This document shows positions 35,342 to 47,526 of a stretch of 64,000 nucleotides of DNA, in pieces; position 1 is the first letter of the stretch; the number at the start of each line of letters is the position of its first letter. The notes below the pieces were generated by a model that saw only the letters and a list, made by a program, of their open reading frames with translations, had not been told where the DNA came from and did not search any database. The position numbers were made by a program, and so were the translations under genes. The stretch lies in contig CM068386.1 of the NCBI GenBank assembly GCA_034770075.1, positions 87,393,265 through 87,457,264 on the forward strand. Reading direction: 5' to 3'. This DNA is from Aralia elata. Lineage: Eukaryota > Streptophyta > Magnoliopsida > Apiales > Araliaceae.

Positions 35342-36431
35342 AATGCAGAAATGACATTTTTTTCTTCTTTCTTTTTGGTATGTTATGTTATCCTATGCAT
35401 GTTTAAAGCTTAGACTAATGTATTAAATGAATACTAAGATACTGTGATGGATGGTAAGCATATACTTGATGATTATAAAATATAAAGTTGATGTACCTTA
35501 ACTTAACGTTAAGTTTTAGGAATTCTTAAGTGTGATAATGTTATAACTAAGCTTCTAACTTCTAAAGTGAGATTGATATTCAGAAAACAATTGAGATATT
35601 AAGATGAGGTTGGATGAGAGTAAATCTTGTAGTGTTGATGATATTGTAACTAATCATTGTTATTGCTATATAAATGGAAGGTGTAGATTGTTAAATGTAC
35701 ATGATTTGTAATTAAGAAAACTACGCACGTGGCATGTTTCTTACCCTTATCTCTTTTATGTTAAACAAGTTTCTAACCCTTAACTTACTTAACGCAAGTT
35801 CTTTATCGATGTTCCTTCTTACAAGTTGTAATTGTGTTTTCCGTTGACATCATACAAAGATAGTCGTTCTATATAACATTACCTGAAGCTTGGATAAATT
35901 GAAACCATTGTTTTAATACTTTGGATATACAATAGTTGTTCGTTGTATATCGACATTGATGTTCTACATTCTTAACTCCCATTGTTCAAGTTCGTTGTCG
36001 TTGATTTAAACACTTGTAGGCTAGTGAATACATTGTGAATCAAACCAAACTTACTTTACTGGAATATCAAAGCTGAGATGAACAACCCTAGTTTAGGGGA
36101 TCAAATACGCAATAGTGCTGAATGGTTGTGGACAATACATTGTATAACGGGCTGATCACCTTGAGTACGAGATGGTTAGTCCAGTTATAGTTTATTAAAC
36201 TGTTAAAGGTTACAAGAAATCTACCTGTTAACCTAGGACATGGTTTGTGGTCTTGCGACCCTCTGTATATCTTGATGTTCTATTTCATTCTATTGAGTTT
36301 TCTGATATTTCCATTCTTGATTATTATCAACAGAGAAATTACACCATACAGATAAGTTTATTATTGAAAACGTTCATTATTATCTTGGTGGGCATTTGTT
36401 TTGCTCACCCTTGCATACTAAACCCTTACAT

Positions 36432-36493
36432 CTAAAGCCGAGAGGACGGATGGGCCGTCTACTAGCAAAGGAAAAGGAAAAATGAACAAGTGA
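36432..36493 (+). other. Candidate conserved LTR mini-exon (copy 2, acceptor lost)
   Basis: 62 nt, same frame and stop as copy 1 (PSTSKGKGKMNK then TGA). The preceding bases are TTACAT instead of TTGCAG. Confidence 0.45.
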
Positions 36494-36761
36494 CGATGAT
36501 TTGCTATTATATGAAGACTTGTTTACTTTTATTTATATGGTTGCGTAATTAAGACCTATTAGTTATTTATATTTCCGCATTTTAAAGATGTAATAAAGGT
36601 TAAAAAACTTAGGACTTATTTTGAAAAGCTATGTAACCCTTTTATGGGAGATGTTTTTATTACTCGGTTTGCTTTACTTAAATCCTTTTGTTTATAGTTA
36701 GATAGTGGTTATGTATGGATAGTGGTTTAAGATAACCCTGATTTGGGGGTGTCATAATTAA

Positions 36762-37539
36762 TCACGCCACTAGCCAAGTAAGTGTAAGAATGGTGGGAGT
36801 CTCTCCATGGGTATGGTGACTAATTGAATAACCACACATTTTTAGGTGTTTGCCTTTTGAACCACTTGCCTAGACACCAGTAGTTTGATTAATTAAAAAT
36901 TCAGCCTCCTCTTGGAGTTTCTTGTCCTAATTGAGCTCGAGAGTCCTAGGAGCTAACGTCTACTTGATTTTATTAGGTTGAGGTTATGCAAAATGCAAGT
37001 TGGGTTGTTTGTGGGCCAAGGAAGGGTGATGAAATTCCCACCTTATCTTGTTACAAGTTTTTGCCCTTAATGTTAGATTAAAGATGAAAATGCACAAATA
37101 AAATAAAAAAAAAAACGGTAAAAAAATAAAATATCCTAAAACTATGTGGATTACGAAGTAAAGAGAAATTTGACGTACCTCAATCCTCCAGCAATCACCA
37201 TAGTTTATATTTGACAAAATAATAATAATAAATAAATAAAAAAAAACCTAAATAGGATGTGCTCTAGCTGAGTGAATGCATGAATGCGGCAATTAATTTT
37301 CTAACTAACAATAAAAACTTTAAAAAATAAAAATAAAACTAAGCTACTATTTTTTTATTTTTTTAAAGATACGAAGTACCGGAGAAAGCGCATCAACAAA
37401 ATTGTTATCTTTTCGCTCCTTCGATCCGCTTCGATAATCTGCTAAAGAAAAAAAAATTGAATTAAAAACTAATTCGAATAAATAAAAATTAAGGAACAAA
37501 AAAAATTAATTCAAGTCCCCGGCGACGGCGCCAAAAACT
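36762..37539 (-). other. Athila 5' leader with primer-binding site
   Basis: This is the sequence between the 5' LTR (37540-38737) and the nested chromovirus. On the minus strand TGGCGCCGTCGCCGGGGAC (37515-37533) is a tRNA-Asp-type primer-binding site, as in other Athila elements. The rest shows no recognised gene. Confidence 0.8.
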
Positions 37540-38737
37540 TGATGTGATAAAAATTAGTAACTGCAAGTGTATAGTGTTAAATTGAAGAACTGACAAGTAC
37601 AGGTCGAACCACAGAGATTAGATCAATTCTTTAATATATCCTTAATTAATATTTCAGGCAAATTAGAAATAAATATAGTGGAGATGATTAACAACTAAAT
37701 TATGCAAAGTAAAAATTAATAATGAAAACTAGTAATGAGAAAAGCTACATAGGAATCCGAATCCACTAAGTACTAACATAAATAATAATTTCTTATTTTC
37801 CAAATTTATTCCCAAATTATTTTCCCTTCCTTTTGAAAATAATGATTCATATAATTAATATGGGCAAGTATAAGTTATGAAAAATTCACAGATTAACTAT
37901 AACTTATCAAAACCTTGCAATCAATATAAGAATCATATGCAATTAATGCGAAAGAAAATATGAAGGAGAAAATAATTAGACACTAATTCCGAAACGGAAA
38001 GAAAATATTAATATGTAATATCTAGTTTTATCTTCATCCTAGGTATTAGAGATTTAGTTAGCCATGTAATTAAAATTAATAAAAACAACTAAGATTGCTA
38101 CTAATAATAATTGCATCAGATTAATAATAATAAAAGAAAACTTGAACCAACTTGTATAAACTAACAGGAAAGCATAAAGTAATTAACTAAAAGAATACCA
38201 AATAAAGAAAAGTTGAATAGCAATCACTTTTATAAAATTAAATCATAGAACTGTTACAAGTCAAACCCATTGTACTCCTGGAGCCGAATAAGGAAAAAGA
38301 AAAAGAAACAAAGGAACAAAACTCTCAAGCTGCTCTCGGGTATAACATGAAAAGGTAAACAATAAAAGCTAATTCGCTCCTTGTTCTAGCCGGATGAAGG
38401 AGAAAGAAAATAAAAATATCAAAAGTGGTGTCCTCTCTCTAAAACAAAAGACCTATTTATAGGAAAAATAAATTTGTGCATAATTTGGATTTATTGAACT
38501 TGGTCTCTTTTGTTTTCTTTTTATCCTCCTCTTTCCTTCTGAACTTCAACCTCTACATGGTAATCTTCAAAGAGTCATTTTCCATCTTTAAAAACTGTAA
38601 CAATTATCTTTTACTTGATCACCAAGATAAATAAGATAAATCCTACAAAAATAAAATAAAATGTATTAGTTAAATAAAATAAACATATAAAATAATAAAT
38701 ATGGGAATATTAAAAAGTATAAAAAATGTGTCAATCA
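37540..38737 (-). repeat. 5' LTR of the Athila element
   Basis: 1198 bp, TGATGTGATAAAAATTAG to GTGTCAATCA in + orientation, with no MITE. It is followed by the TGGCC duplication. Confidence 0.93.
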
Positions 38738-39500
38738 TGGCCTCGGCCCCATTTCGATGTTTAATATTTTCGTTTATCATCAAAAAATAATTTTCAAACA
38801 AAACGATAAAGATCTTTTAAAATCAAATCGATCCGGGTTATTAGAACAACCTTCGACTAAAATTAAATGTAACGGAAAGCCTCGATTCCTATTTGACGAA
38901 GGGTTTGAAAACCATGTTTTCCCAAAGCGTCACCCCAAAAAGTTTTTTTTTATCAAAACCAATGCTAAAATGAATCTTTTCTTCAAATCAAATCCGTCAT
39001 GCATAGGCTCAAAGAGGCTCGAAGTGGCTTTCAAAATAACGCACTTTCCACGATTTCGATTCAAAGTTAGGCAACGATATCCTAGGTTTTCTTCCAAATC
39101 ACACATGCATAAATACACACACACATGCACACTTCATCTTAGGAAAACATTAAAAAGCGGTTACCGTATTTTCACGGAAGTTGGGGGGTGTCTAACACCT
39201 TACCCTCGTTTAAGTAAACCCCTAAACTCTATAAATCTCGGTTTCAGACCAATTTTACAGAGTCACATATAAGGCCATATTGCGAAAAAATCTAAAATAC
39301 GGATGAGTTGGTACATCCATTTGAATCTTTACGAACTGACGACTCTGTCTAATTGGCCCTACATTTAAAATTAACCTTTCAAAACCCCGTCGACATTTAT
39401 GTCGGTCTTTTCCAAAAATCACCCTTAAAGTATAAAAGATAAAATGACAATAAAAGGGTAGAAAAGTAGGAAAAAGGAATCCCCTCCCCAGCGTCGACAA
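38738..39500 (+). repeat. Tat/Ogre-like LTR, right part, and primer-binding-like site
   Basis: It continues 16115-17655 after the Athila. It contains GGGGTGTCTAACACCTTACC, a wording seen near the end of Tat/Ogre LTRs. TGACTTTGCTGGGAAA at 39505-39520 resembles a decayed tRNA-Arg-type primer-binding site. No Tat coding region follows. Confidence 0.45.
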
Positions 39501-39520
39501 ATAATGACTTTGCTGGGAAA

Positions 39521-40985
39521 ATTAGAGGTCTTAAGCCGCGTTCAATCTTGTTATTTTCCTTTCTTATCTATGTGTTGTGTGAATGGTTTGAAGGGATGTT
39601 GTGATGAATGCCTTATATGCTTTATTTTAGTTCTTCGCACAATGTCATCATATGCATGCGGTCATCATATGCATGCGGTGAGACACGATGAATTTATGTG
39701 AATGTATATTGTATGATTCCTCCACTAAGAGGAACCCGTCGGTTGTTGATTACTGAACTCAAGAGGGCGTTCCCCCGCGAGGCTCAAGAAAGGCACCACT
39801 CAGATCTGCTCCAATTGAAAGATCGGTGAAAGTCCAATAATAATCTAGAAGGGGGGTTAAATAGATTATTACTGATTAAAAATTTATCTTAGGACGTTTT
39901 GAATTTTTAGTTAATTAATTTGCAGTGTTAGAAATTAATATGCAAGACAGTAAAAATTTAATCACACAATGCATAGAGATTTATCTAGTTCACAATATAC
40001 ATCCTGGATATGTTGCTATGTCTAGTCTCAAGCTCCTCTCCAGGACTTGAGATCCTATTACTCCCAGTAATAAATACTCTTTCAATAGGCGGAGAAGCTT
40101 TTACATAGTTTTATAGACAAACTTTCAACTATACACAACTAACTATCTTGGACAGCAAGCTCTCGGCTCCCTCCTCAAGCTTAGTTGCACCTTTTCTTGA
40201 GTTCAGTTCTACTTTATGATCTGGTTTTGAAACGACAGCCTCTTCCTCACCTCACAAGTACACTAGAGACCCAACTCCCAGCTGACCTCTCTAAGACTCT
40301 GGTCTTGGTCAAAGAATTACTAGTCTTTCTCAGAGATACATAAAATAAACTAACTCTATCATTTTCCCTTTTTACAGATAATTGAAATAAATATGCTTCT
40401 AAGTTAATCAGATAAAATTTAGTACATATATATATAAATGTTTAAATAACTTTTATATTAGATGCTTCTCAAGTAAGCATATAACAATTAAGGATCAATT
40501 ATGTAAATATAAGTTCAAGGACTTTTATGCACAGTTATAAAAGTTTATATAACTTTTGAGTAAGAGTGCTTCTGATTAAGCAGATATGTAAATTTAGGAT
40601 TAGATCAAAAATACTTCTAAATAAGCAGATATATATCTATAAAGATTTATTTTTTCTTTATAAATAAAGAATATATTTCTATGTTTAAACAAGTATAACT
40701 TTGATTTAAATATAAAAGTTTAAAGAACTTTTATAATAAGTGATTTGCTTCTTTTTAAATAGATATAAATTATTGAAGTTTGTGATATAAAAGTTTAAAT
40801 AACTTTTATATTATGCAACAAGTATTTATGTATAAATAAATTTATGTTCAAATACTTGTGATAACAGATATTAAGTATAATGAATGAATCAGTTAAACAA
40901 TACTTGATATAATAAATAAATTTGTTTAACTCAAAGAATATATAATAATATATTTTATCTATTATGTGAATAATTATAAATAAGG
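39521..40985. other. Unassigned repetitive region
   Basis: 39640-39680 contains a duplicated GTCATCATATGCATGCGGT. Sequence from about 39830 (AATCTAGAAGGGGGGTTAAA) resembles a widespread plant repeat of uncertain class. 40430-40870 is AT-rich with repeated hairpin and TGCTTCT motifs (separate entry). No coding frame is recognised. Confidence 0.4.
40430..40870. repeat. Interspersed hairpin repeats (AAAAGTT / AACTTTT)
   Basis: TATAAAAGTTTAAATAACTT-type inverted repeats occur at about 40437-40460, 40535-40558, 40709-40737 and 40788-40815. A second word, GCTTCTNATTAAGCAGATA-like, recurs at about 40396, 40464, 40568, 40613 and 40748. Confidence 0.7.
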
Positions 40986-42649
40986 TGGGAGCTGTCGTTT
41001 ACACCCCAAAATTAAATCCTTACTTCTACTCTACTAATACAGAAATCAGTATAGTGACAAGCAAGGATCGATCCCACAGAGAGTGAATTGTTTTATATTT
41101 ATTCTTTTATTTTCCTAAATCTAATTAAACAATGAAAATAAAGATTGGGGGGGTTTTGAGTTTGATTAACTAATTAACAAAAGTAAATAAATAAAAATAA
41201 CCAATGACTTAAAAGTTCCAGTTCATAAGTTCAGTATCACCTTTTTACAATGACAGATTAATCAAGCGTAACATTATTTATCCTTCAATGAAATTAATAT
41301 TCCTAGAGAACCGCAATCGCTAATTATCCGAAATTCTCCTTATATTTTAAATCTAATGTGATAATCGCCTCACTAGACCCTAACTATCATACAACCCAGA
41401 ACTATCAGTCCAGATTTAATATAACAGTAGTATTAAGGATTAGAGAATTAGACTATTCCAAGCAACAATCACACTATCAGGGATTATTTAGCTTGCCTTC
41501 TGATAATCATAATAACACCCAAAAGCTTGTCCACAATCAAGTATTATTAATTTCTACTTATGATCAGATACAATATCGTTTGCTTAATACTATATCTTAA
41601 TCTAGCAGATGATATTAGTTAACCAATTTAATGCTGCAGAAATCAAATCAATTAAACCAAATAACATTCAAGCAATTCAATCAGATTATCAAGAATAAAT
41701 TCCATATATATAAGAAGAAATAAATAATGAATACTTAATTAAACATTAATTATAAATAAGGTTCAACATCCCTTAGAACTGAAAATAAATACTTAGCTTG
41801 ATATGACTTCAATCTTCTCCAATTAGGGTTACAATTGTACTTGCCAAGATGATGTAGATCCCAGATGTCCCTAATATATAACTAATAACATGTATTTATA
41901 GTCCTAATATAATATCCTATCTAAACAAACATCCTAGTTACATTAGAATTGGAAAAGATATAAAAAATCCCTAAAATTATGGAAATAAATCTGACAAAAA
42001 CGCATCAAAAATGCGTCCTTGGAATCCGTGCCATGCTTCAGCACCGACGGTGCTCAAAAACAATAGATTCAGCGCTGGCCGTGCTCAACTACAGAGGTTT
42101 CAGCACTGGCCGTGCTCAAATCAAGCAATTTCAGAGCCGACCGCGCTCAAATTTTTTACTGCGACGTCCTTTTGAAAAACGGGCATAACTTTCTCATACA
42201 AACTCCGATTGAGGCTATTCAAGATGATCTGGAAAGCTAAGAAGTATATGTACAAATTTCATTCTTTGAGTTTTTAGAGATACAGGCTGGAGAAAGGTCA
42301 AAATTGGCCCTAAAGTGACTGTTGTGTAAATGGCAAGCCGAAAATCTGAAATTCATTGCCCGTTGGTAAAAAGGTCATAACTTTTGATCCGGGAAGAGTT
42401 ACGGGACGTGCCAACTATCAAATCGAAGTTCCCAACGAGATATACAATAAAATCTAAGTTCTAAGCTAAGATCATGCATCCTTGAGTCCCAGAATTTTCT
42501 TATTTTTCCTGTTTTTAGCTTCAATTCCTCTTTTCAGCACCAATTCCTCCTGTAATCAATAAACACCTTAATAAGTCCATATATACATAAAACATATAAT
42601 AAAACCAAACATAAAGGAATCAACATCATAAAACATTATGCATTCATCA
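40986..42649 (-). repeat. 3' LTR of second Athila element
   Basis: 1664 bp. Next to it on the minus strand the tract AAGTATGGGAGAATT precedes the LTR start TGATGAATGC. It contains four palindromes at 42035-42155, and a segment (GTCATAACTTTTGATCCGGG) common in plant LTRs. Confidence 0.88.
42035..42155. repeat. GC-rich palindrome cluster in Athila LTR
   Basis: Four units spaced about 35 bp: TTCAGCACCGACGGTGCTC, TTCAGCGCTGGCCGTGCTC, TTCAGCACTGGCCGTGCTC, TTCAGAGCCGACCGCGCTC. The flanks TTCAG and GCTCAA are constant and the centre varies, largely keeping complementarity. Confidence 0.88.
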
Positions 42650-44152
42650 AATTCTCCCATACTTAGTCTTTACACGTTCTCGTGTAAATCAAAACAAAGG
42701 TGATATTAACTTCATCAGAGATTCATTTAACCAAACTTTCAAAAGATTTAAATCAATTCCAATTCATGAATATCAACACTAACTAACAGAAATTTGGTCA
42801 ACACTTCATCAATCAATGTACAATAATAATCTTGTCATTCCCCACCGAACATCTCTAAATCAAACTATGTCCACATAAGTATTCTTCCTATGATCTACAC
42901 ACATACTTAACTCAGTTATCATGGAACAACGGCCGTGCACACTGACTCAAAAATCAGAACCTATTTCCTCTGCTATTGATTTTGCTTCATTTTTTTCCAG
43001 GTGAATGCATTTTATGCTCCGTTTCACCTCTTTTTTTTTAAGTGAGTGCATTTTATGCTCCATCTCACTTGTCTTCTCACCAACGAGTGCGTTTTACGCT
43101 CCATCTCGCTGCATGTGTTTATGGGTGAGTGCGTTTTACGCTCCATCTCAACCCACCACATGTTTCTCTTTTTCATTTTTTTCAATTCGCTTCAATTTTT
43201 CTAAATATTTTTTTTCATGGTCCTGTAAACAAATCAAGCAGATAGATAGTTCGAATATCATGAAATCAATGCACATAGTCAACTCCACAGATAACTCAGC
43301 CAAATAAGTGTATATCTCATATTCAAGAACTCATGAAACACAAATTAGATCGAAATCAGTTACTATGGATCATTACTTAGTTATCATCATCATTCATCAA
43401 CCAAATCTACAATAAACAAATTCTATCAATTAGCATCAATTTTCATTCTTCAACCAAAAACCTTTAACAGCTTAGCCAAAGCCATAGAGCCAATATTTTT
43501 TTAAAGTTTTAGAGCAAGGAATTCTCAAATTTTCAATTTTTCCACAAAACAACTGAGATTGTTAAACTTAAAGCAAAACCTATAACCTAAACCCCTCCCC
43601 CACACTCAGAGCTTCCATTGTCCCTAATGTAAGACAATCATGCAAAGACGAGATAACTAACTAAAATGCAACTAGAATATAGAAAATAAAAGTAAAAGAT
43701 AAGAAAGCAAATCTGAGATCTTGGGTTACCTCGCAAGCAGCGCATTTATTTTATGTCTTTAGCCCGACATCAATTCTCTCAATCTATGTAATCGGATGTT
43801 CATACTTCAAGTGAACTAGAAATAACCTCAACTCCAGATTAGGTGCCTGCACAATAGGAGAAAATAATGTCTTGTGAGAAGCAGGTAACTGAATAAAGTA
43901 GACTGCTTACTTATCTGAAAGTTGTGGCAAAGAACATAATGCAGTTGTAGCCTCCTTCAGATCAGAACTCTGCTCGATTTGTTATTCTTTATCTAATTCC
44001 ATGCTATTGATAACTGCAACCTGCAAATTCTCCTCGTCTGTTCACTTTAGAATCTCCCCAACCTTGTGAACTGTTTCTAGTATCACTTCCTCATCCTCCT
44101 CCTTCTTCAGCTTTGATTGTACTACCGCCTCCTCTTGCTCTTCTTTATCAAA
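42650..44152 (-). other. 3' untranslated region of second Athila element
   Basis: Contains the stem-loop array (42999-43154). Near 43720-43770, on the minus strand, is GATGTCGGGCTAAAGACATA with GCGAGGTAACCC, the wording seen after integrase in Athila elements. The gag C-terminal frame reaches to about 44153 with degraded continuation to about 43900. pol is missing between the two. Confidence 0.65.
42999..43154 (-). other. Array of four covarying stem-loops
   Basis: On the minus strand each unit reads outer stem, bulge AYGGA, inner stem GCRT, loop AAA, inner stem AYGC, A, outer stem. Units: 43123-43154, 43082-43110 (CGAG/CTCG), 43040-43070 (AAGTGAG/CTCACTT), 42999-43029 (AGGTGAA/TTCACCT). Inner stem is GCGT/ACGC in two and GCAT/ATGC in two. 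Outer stems differ but each pairs with itself. Confidence 0.75.
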
Positions 44153-44904
44153 TTAAACATTGCTGTCAATTACTGAAGTAAGAACTAACTCATCTTGCTG
44201 CCATACCTCTTCATCACATCTTAAGGTAATTGCACAAATATGCTCTCTTGGATTAATAACAGTTTGGGAAGGTAACGTCCCTGAGTGTTGAGATTCCAAC
44301 CTATCAACTGTAGTAGCAAGCTGACTCATCCGATTCTCTAGATTATATATAGAAGTTCTTGTCTCTTGCTGAAACTGTTGGGTTTGAGTCATAAAAGCTT
44401 TGAACATATCCTCAAGAGATGTTCCAGAATTGATCGGTGCCCCTCCTCTAGGTTGGTACTGTTGTTGAGTCTGTTGTAAACCTTGCTCTGTAACTTGCAC
44501 ATTTCCTGCAGCCACTTGTCGAACCATAGCAGTTAATTCAGAAATTTGACGTTCAATATTACTAGTGCATACCTCATTCACTCTAGTAGGTGTATGATCC
44601 ATCCTAGTTCCGTATTGTTGTGAATTAGCTGCCATGTTTGCAATTAGGTTCCTTGCAGCCTCAGGTGTCTTATCAACTAGTGCTCCTCCACTTGCTGCAT
44701 CAATCATGCTCCTATCCATTGACATCAATCCCTCATAGAAGTATTGAATTAAATGTTGATCATCAATTTGGTGCGGTGGACAGTTGAAACATTACTTCTT
44801 AAATCTTTCCCAATACTCATAGAGAGTTTCTCTATTGAACTGTCGGATGCCATATATCTCCTTCCTTAAATTAGCAACTCTTGAAGCAAGAAAATATTTC
44901 TCCA
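44153..44904 (-). pseudogene. Athila gag, C-terminal two thirds
   Basis: Minus-strand, from the solo-LTR junction: LEKYFLASRVANLRKEIYGI then RQFNRETLYEYWERFKK, a TAA at about 44792, then SMDRSMIDAASGGALVDKTP, EAARNLIANMAANSQQYGTR and the gag tail ending near ICAITLRCDEEVWQQDE. The block from 44153 to 44728 is open for 191 codons. This part of gag was continuous with 51666-52009 before the two LTR insertions. Confidence 0.85.
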
Positions 44905-46331
44905 AGAACTGTAACGAATGCAATTTTTATGATTGAATAAAAATATTTATTTTTGTGATTGAATAAAAATATTTATTGAGTTATATAAATATTTTTATTA
45001 ATTCATTGAGCTGAATAAATAATTTATTAAGTTTTTGTGAAATGGGTATATGTTAAGTTTAATAATGTTAAATGTTATTTGAATGTGATTTGTTATGTTT
45101 ATTCTAATTTAATTTAATAATTAAATTAGATGATGAAAAGATTTATTTGAATAAATAATTTATTTGAATAATGTAATTCATTTGGTATTATTGTTATTGA
45201 TTAAATAAATTTATTATTTAAGTTAGTAAGGTTTAATTGAATTTATTTAATAATACGTTCGATTAAATTAGAAGTGTGACATTTAAAACTATATGTTATA
45301 ATGATTTATTAAAATAAATGAGAAAGTGTTTAATTCAGTTTTACCAAACAGGGCCCTATGATCTTTGTTTGGGAATAATGGGTTATTTTATTTGTGTTTT
45401 ACCAAATAAGGCCTTATGACCTTTAGTTAGAATAATAGATTATTTTAATTTTTGTATTACCAAACAAGCCTTAGAGGCTTTTGAATTGTGTAACTGATAA
45501 GTTAATGTCAGTATACGTTATTATTCTTTTAAATTATCAGTTTTTATTTTATTCCATCAGTTTTATTTTACGTCAGTTGTTAAAAAAACAGAGGAACAGA
45601 GTATTGAGAGAGTTAGAATTGAGAGCTCTGTGAATTAGAGATAGAGCAGAGCTTTGGGAGTTGAGAGAAAAGAGAGAAATTGAGAGAGAAGCTTGGAGAT
45701 TGGAGAAAGAAATTCTAAAACCAAGGAAGTTTAATCAAATTTTCTAAGAATTAGAAGGTATAAACTCTTTACTGTGTTTTATTTCTCTGTATATGAATTT
45801 ATATGCTAAATACATGAATTACTTGGTTATAATTGTTAGTAAGCATGTATTAGAGATTATATGATGATCATAAACTAGTTTGAAGAATTAATCCATGAAA
45901 ACATACTTTAGAATTGAGTTCTTAGTTTTTACAGAGCTTTATTTCATGTATGGCATATTTGTATGAAAATTGATGATTCAATTTGGTTATTAATCGGTGA
46001 ATTAATAATTGTTTATGATTATATGATGAAAAGAGGAATAATGCAAGAAGAATGATTTTAATTAGTTGAAAAATGAATTTACAGAGTTTAATTTCATGAG
46101 AATGGTTAAAACTTGAATATTTGGTTTTAACAGTGAATTTTTGGTTTTAAATTGGTTGATTATGTGTTTTATAATGCTTAGATTGGTTAGAAACATGTTG
46201 GGTAAATGTTTTGTATCATATATGATGTCTGGGTATATTTAATTTGTTTACTGGATGGTAGAATTCGGAAAATTTGGCCAAATTTGGTCTAAGTTTTCAC
46301 TGGTTCGCGACTGTAGGAGACGACAGTCAAG

Positions 46332-46446
46332 TCTCTCGCCCCGGCGAGAGAAATGAACTGATTTTCTTCGCCCCGACGAGAGTTTTGTTAAGAAAATCTT
46401 CGCCCCGACGAGATTTTGTTAAGGATTTTTGCCGCCCCGGCGAGGG
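46332..46446. repeat. GC-rich palindrome cluster in solo LTR A
   Basis: CTCTCGCCCCGGCGAGAG (arms CTCTCGCC/GGCGAGAG), TTCGCCCCGACGAG twice, and GCCGCCCCGGCGAGG, spaced 35-40 bp. Confidence 0.88.
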
Positions 46447-47464
46447 AAACAGTAACTAAAATTTTTATTTTTATTTTTATTTTTATTTTTATTTCTTTAT
46501 AATTCTTCTATGATGTTATAAACAAGTTTTAAAAATTATAAATGACCAATGAGTGGTCATGTTGGTTATTAAGCTAGCATTATTGAGTGATAACCGAAGT
46601 GTTATAATAAAATAAGATAAGAGCAAGCCTAAAGTGTATATTATTCTGTAACTAATTATGTTACCATTTTATAATTAATGTATAGGTTGTTTAAGGATCA
46701 TGAATTACTTAAATTTGTAATCTACGCTTGAGGCAAGTTCCTTATCTCAATTCAATACTTTTACGTTGAGCAAGTTGTTCTTTCCTTTTAACTTGTTAAT
46801 TTATTCAAAGCAAGTTTATTTATATTAAGCAAGCTTATTGACCTTAGCTTATTGATATTCAAGCAAGGTTACTATTATGTTACGTACTTAAGCGTTATTC
46901 CAATCGTTGTTTGTTATTCAAATTTCGAGTATAGTTTCTATTGAGCAAGCTTATTTGATGAATTAGACTAGCAAACCCTTATTGATTCAGCTAGTCCTTA
47001 GTTGATGAGCGATTTCAAAGACTTAGAATATTTTCTATTCTTGTTCCAAGCCAAGTTCCTTTTGGTACGGATTCAGACGATAAACTGAGATGAACAACCC
47101 TAATATAGGGGATTACTTACGCGACAGCGTTAAAATGTTTGTGCACAATACATTGTACAAAGGGCTGATCCCCCTGAGTACGAGATGTTGGTCCATAGTC
47201 TTTATGACTGTTAAAGGTTACGGTAGAGATACTTGTTAACCTAGGACATAGTTCGAGGTCTTGTGACCCTCAGATATAATTTCTAAATCTTGAAATCTAT
47301 TTTTTTCTTTGAATCGAGCATTCAAACGAGCTTTTAGACTTTGATCATTTATTGACTGAAATTCAGAAAACTATTATTCCTCAGTTGAAATCTATATCAT
47401 TTAAATATTATTGTTATCGTACTTGTGAGCAATTGTTTGCTCACTCTTGCATTAATCATTGCAG

Positions 47465-47526
47465 CTAAGCCAGAAAAGCAGGACGAACCGTCCACGAGTA
47501 AAGGCAAGGGCAAGATGCCAAAGTAG
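47465..47526 (+). other. Candidate conserved LTR mini-exon (solo LTR A)
   Basis: The acceptor CATTGCAG ends at 47464. After two bases come 19 open codons ending EPSTSKGKGKMPK and TAG. 62 nt, same phase as the chromovirus copy although the surrounding DNA has diverged strongly. Confidence 0.5.

Larger units (their letters stand above)
25278..36756 (+). mobile_element. Tekay-type chromovirus (Ty3/gypsy), complete but decayed, nested in Athila
   Basis: LTRs at 25278-28059 (2782 bp) and 33953-36756 (2804 bp) start TGTAACAAAC and end GGGGGTGTCA(C/T)A. The target duplication ATTAA is perfect (25273-25277 and 36757-36761). The primer-binding site follows the first LTR. The interior encodes an extra coiled-coil ORF, gag with zinc knuckles, protease, reverse transcriptase, RNase H, integrase and a chromodomain-like tail, all broken. 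It sits in the 5' leader region of the host Athila in the opposite direction and is therefore younger than it. Confidence 0.95.
33953..36756 (+). repeat. 3' LTR of the chromovirus
   Basis: Matches 25278-28059 with scattered substitutions and small indels. Its palindrome cluster (35182-35341) has one extra GGCATCCCCGCCCC unit. The acceptor before the mini-ORF is changed from TTGCAG to TTACAT. Confidence 0.95.
17656..38737 (-). mobile_element. Athila-type Ty3/gypsy retrotransposon, complete but decayed, with nested insertions
   Basis: It is delimited by two LTRs (17656-19113 and 37540-38737) and a perfect TGGCC target duplication. Read on the minus strand it has a tRNA-Asp-type primer-binding site (37515-37533), gag, protease, reverse transcriptase with RNase H, integrase, a long 3' untranslated region and a polypurine tract (complement at 19114-19127). 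Domain wording (ALRHLLSKKDSKARLIRW, DKKGSKNMVADHLSRL) is typical of Athila. Removing the chromovirus at 25278-36756 and the Stowaway leaves about 9.3 kb. All genes carry stops or frameshifts. It is inserted in a Tat-like LTR. Confidence 0.93.

Noticed and set aside
38757..39272. 171-codon open frame after the Athila element
   Set aside because: It lies in a Tat/Ogre-like LTR, has a random-looking composition and no known domain.
43005..43307. 100-codon open frame over the stem-loop array
   Set aside because: The repeats covary as stems on the minus strand; the + strand frame is a by-product of the repeat.
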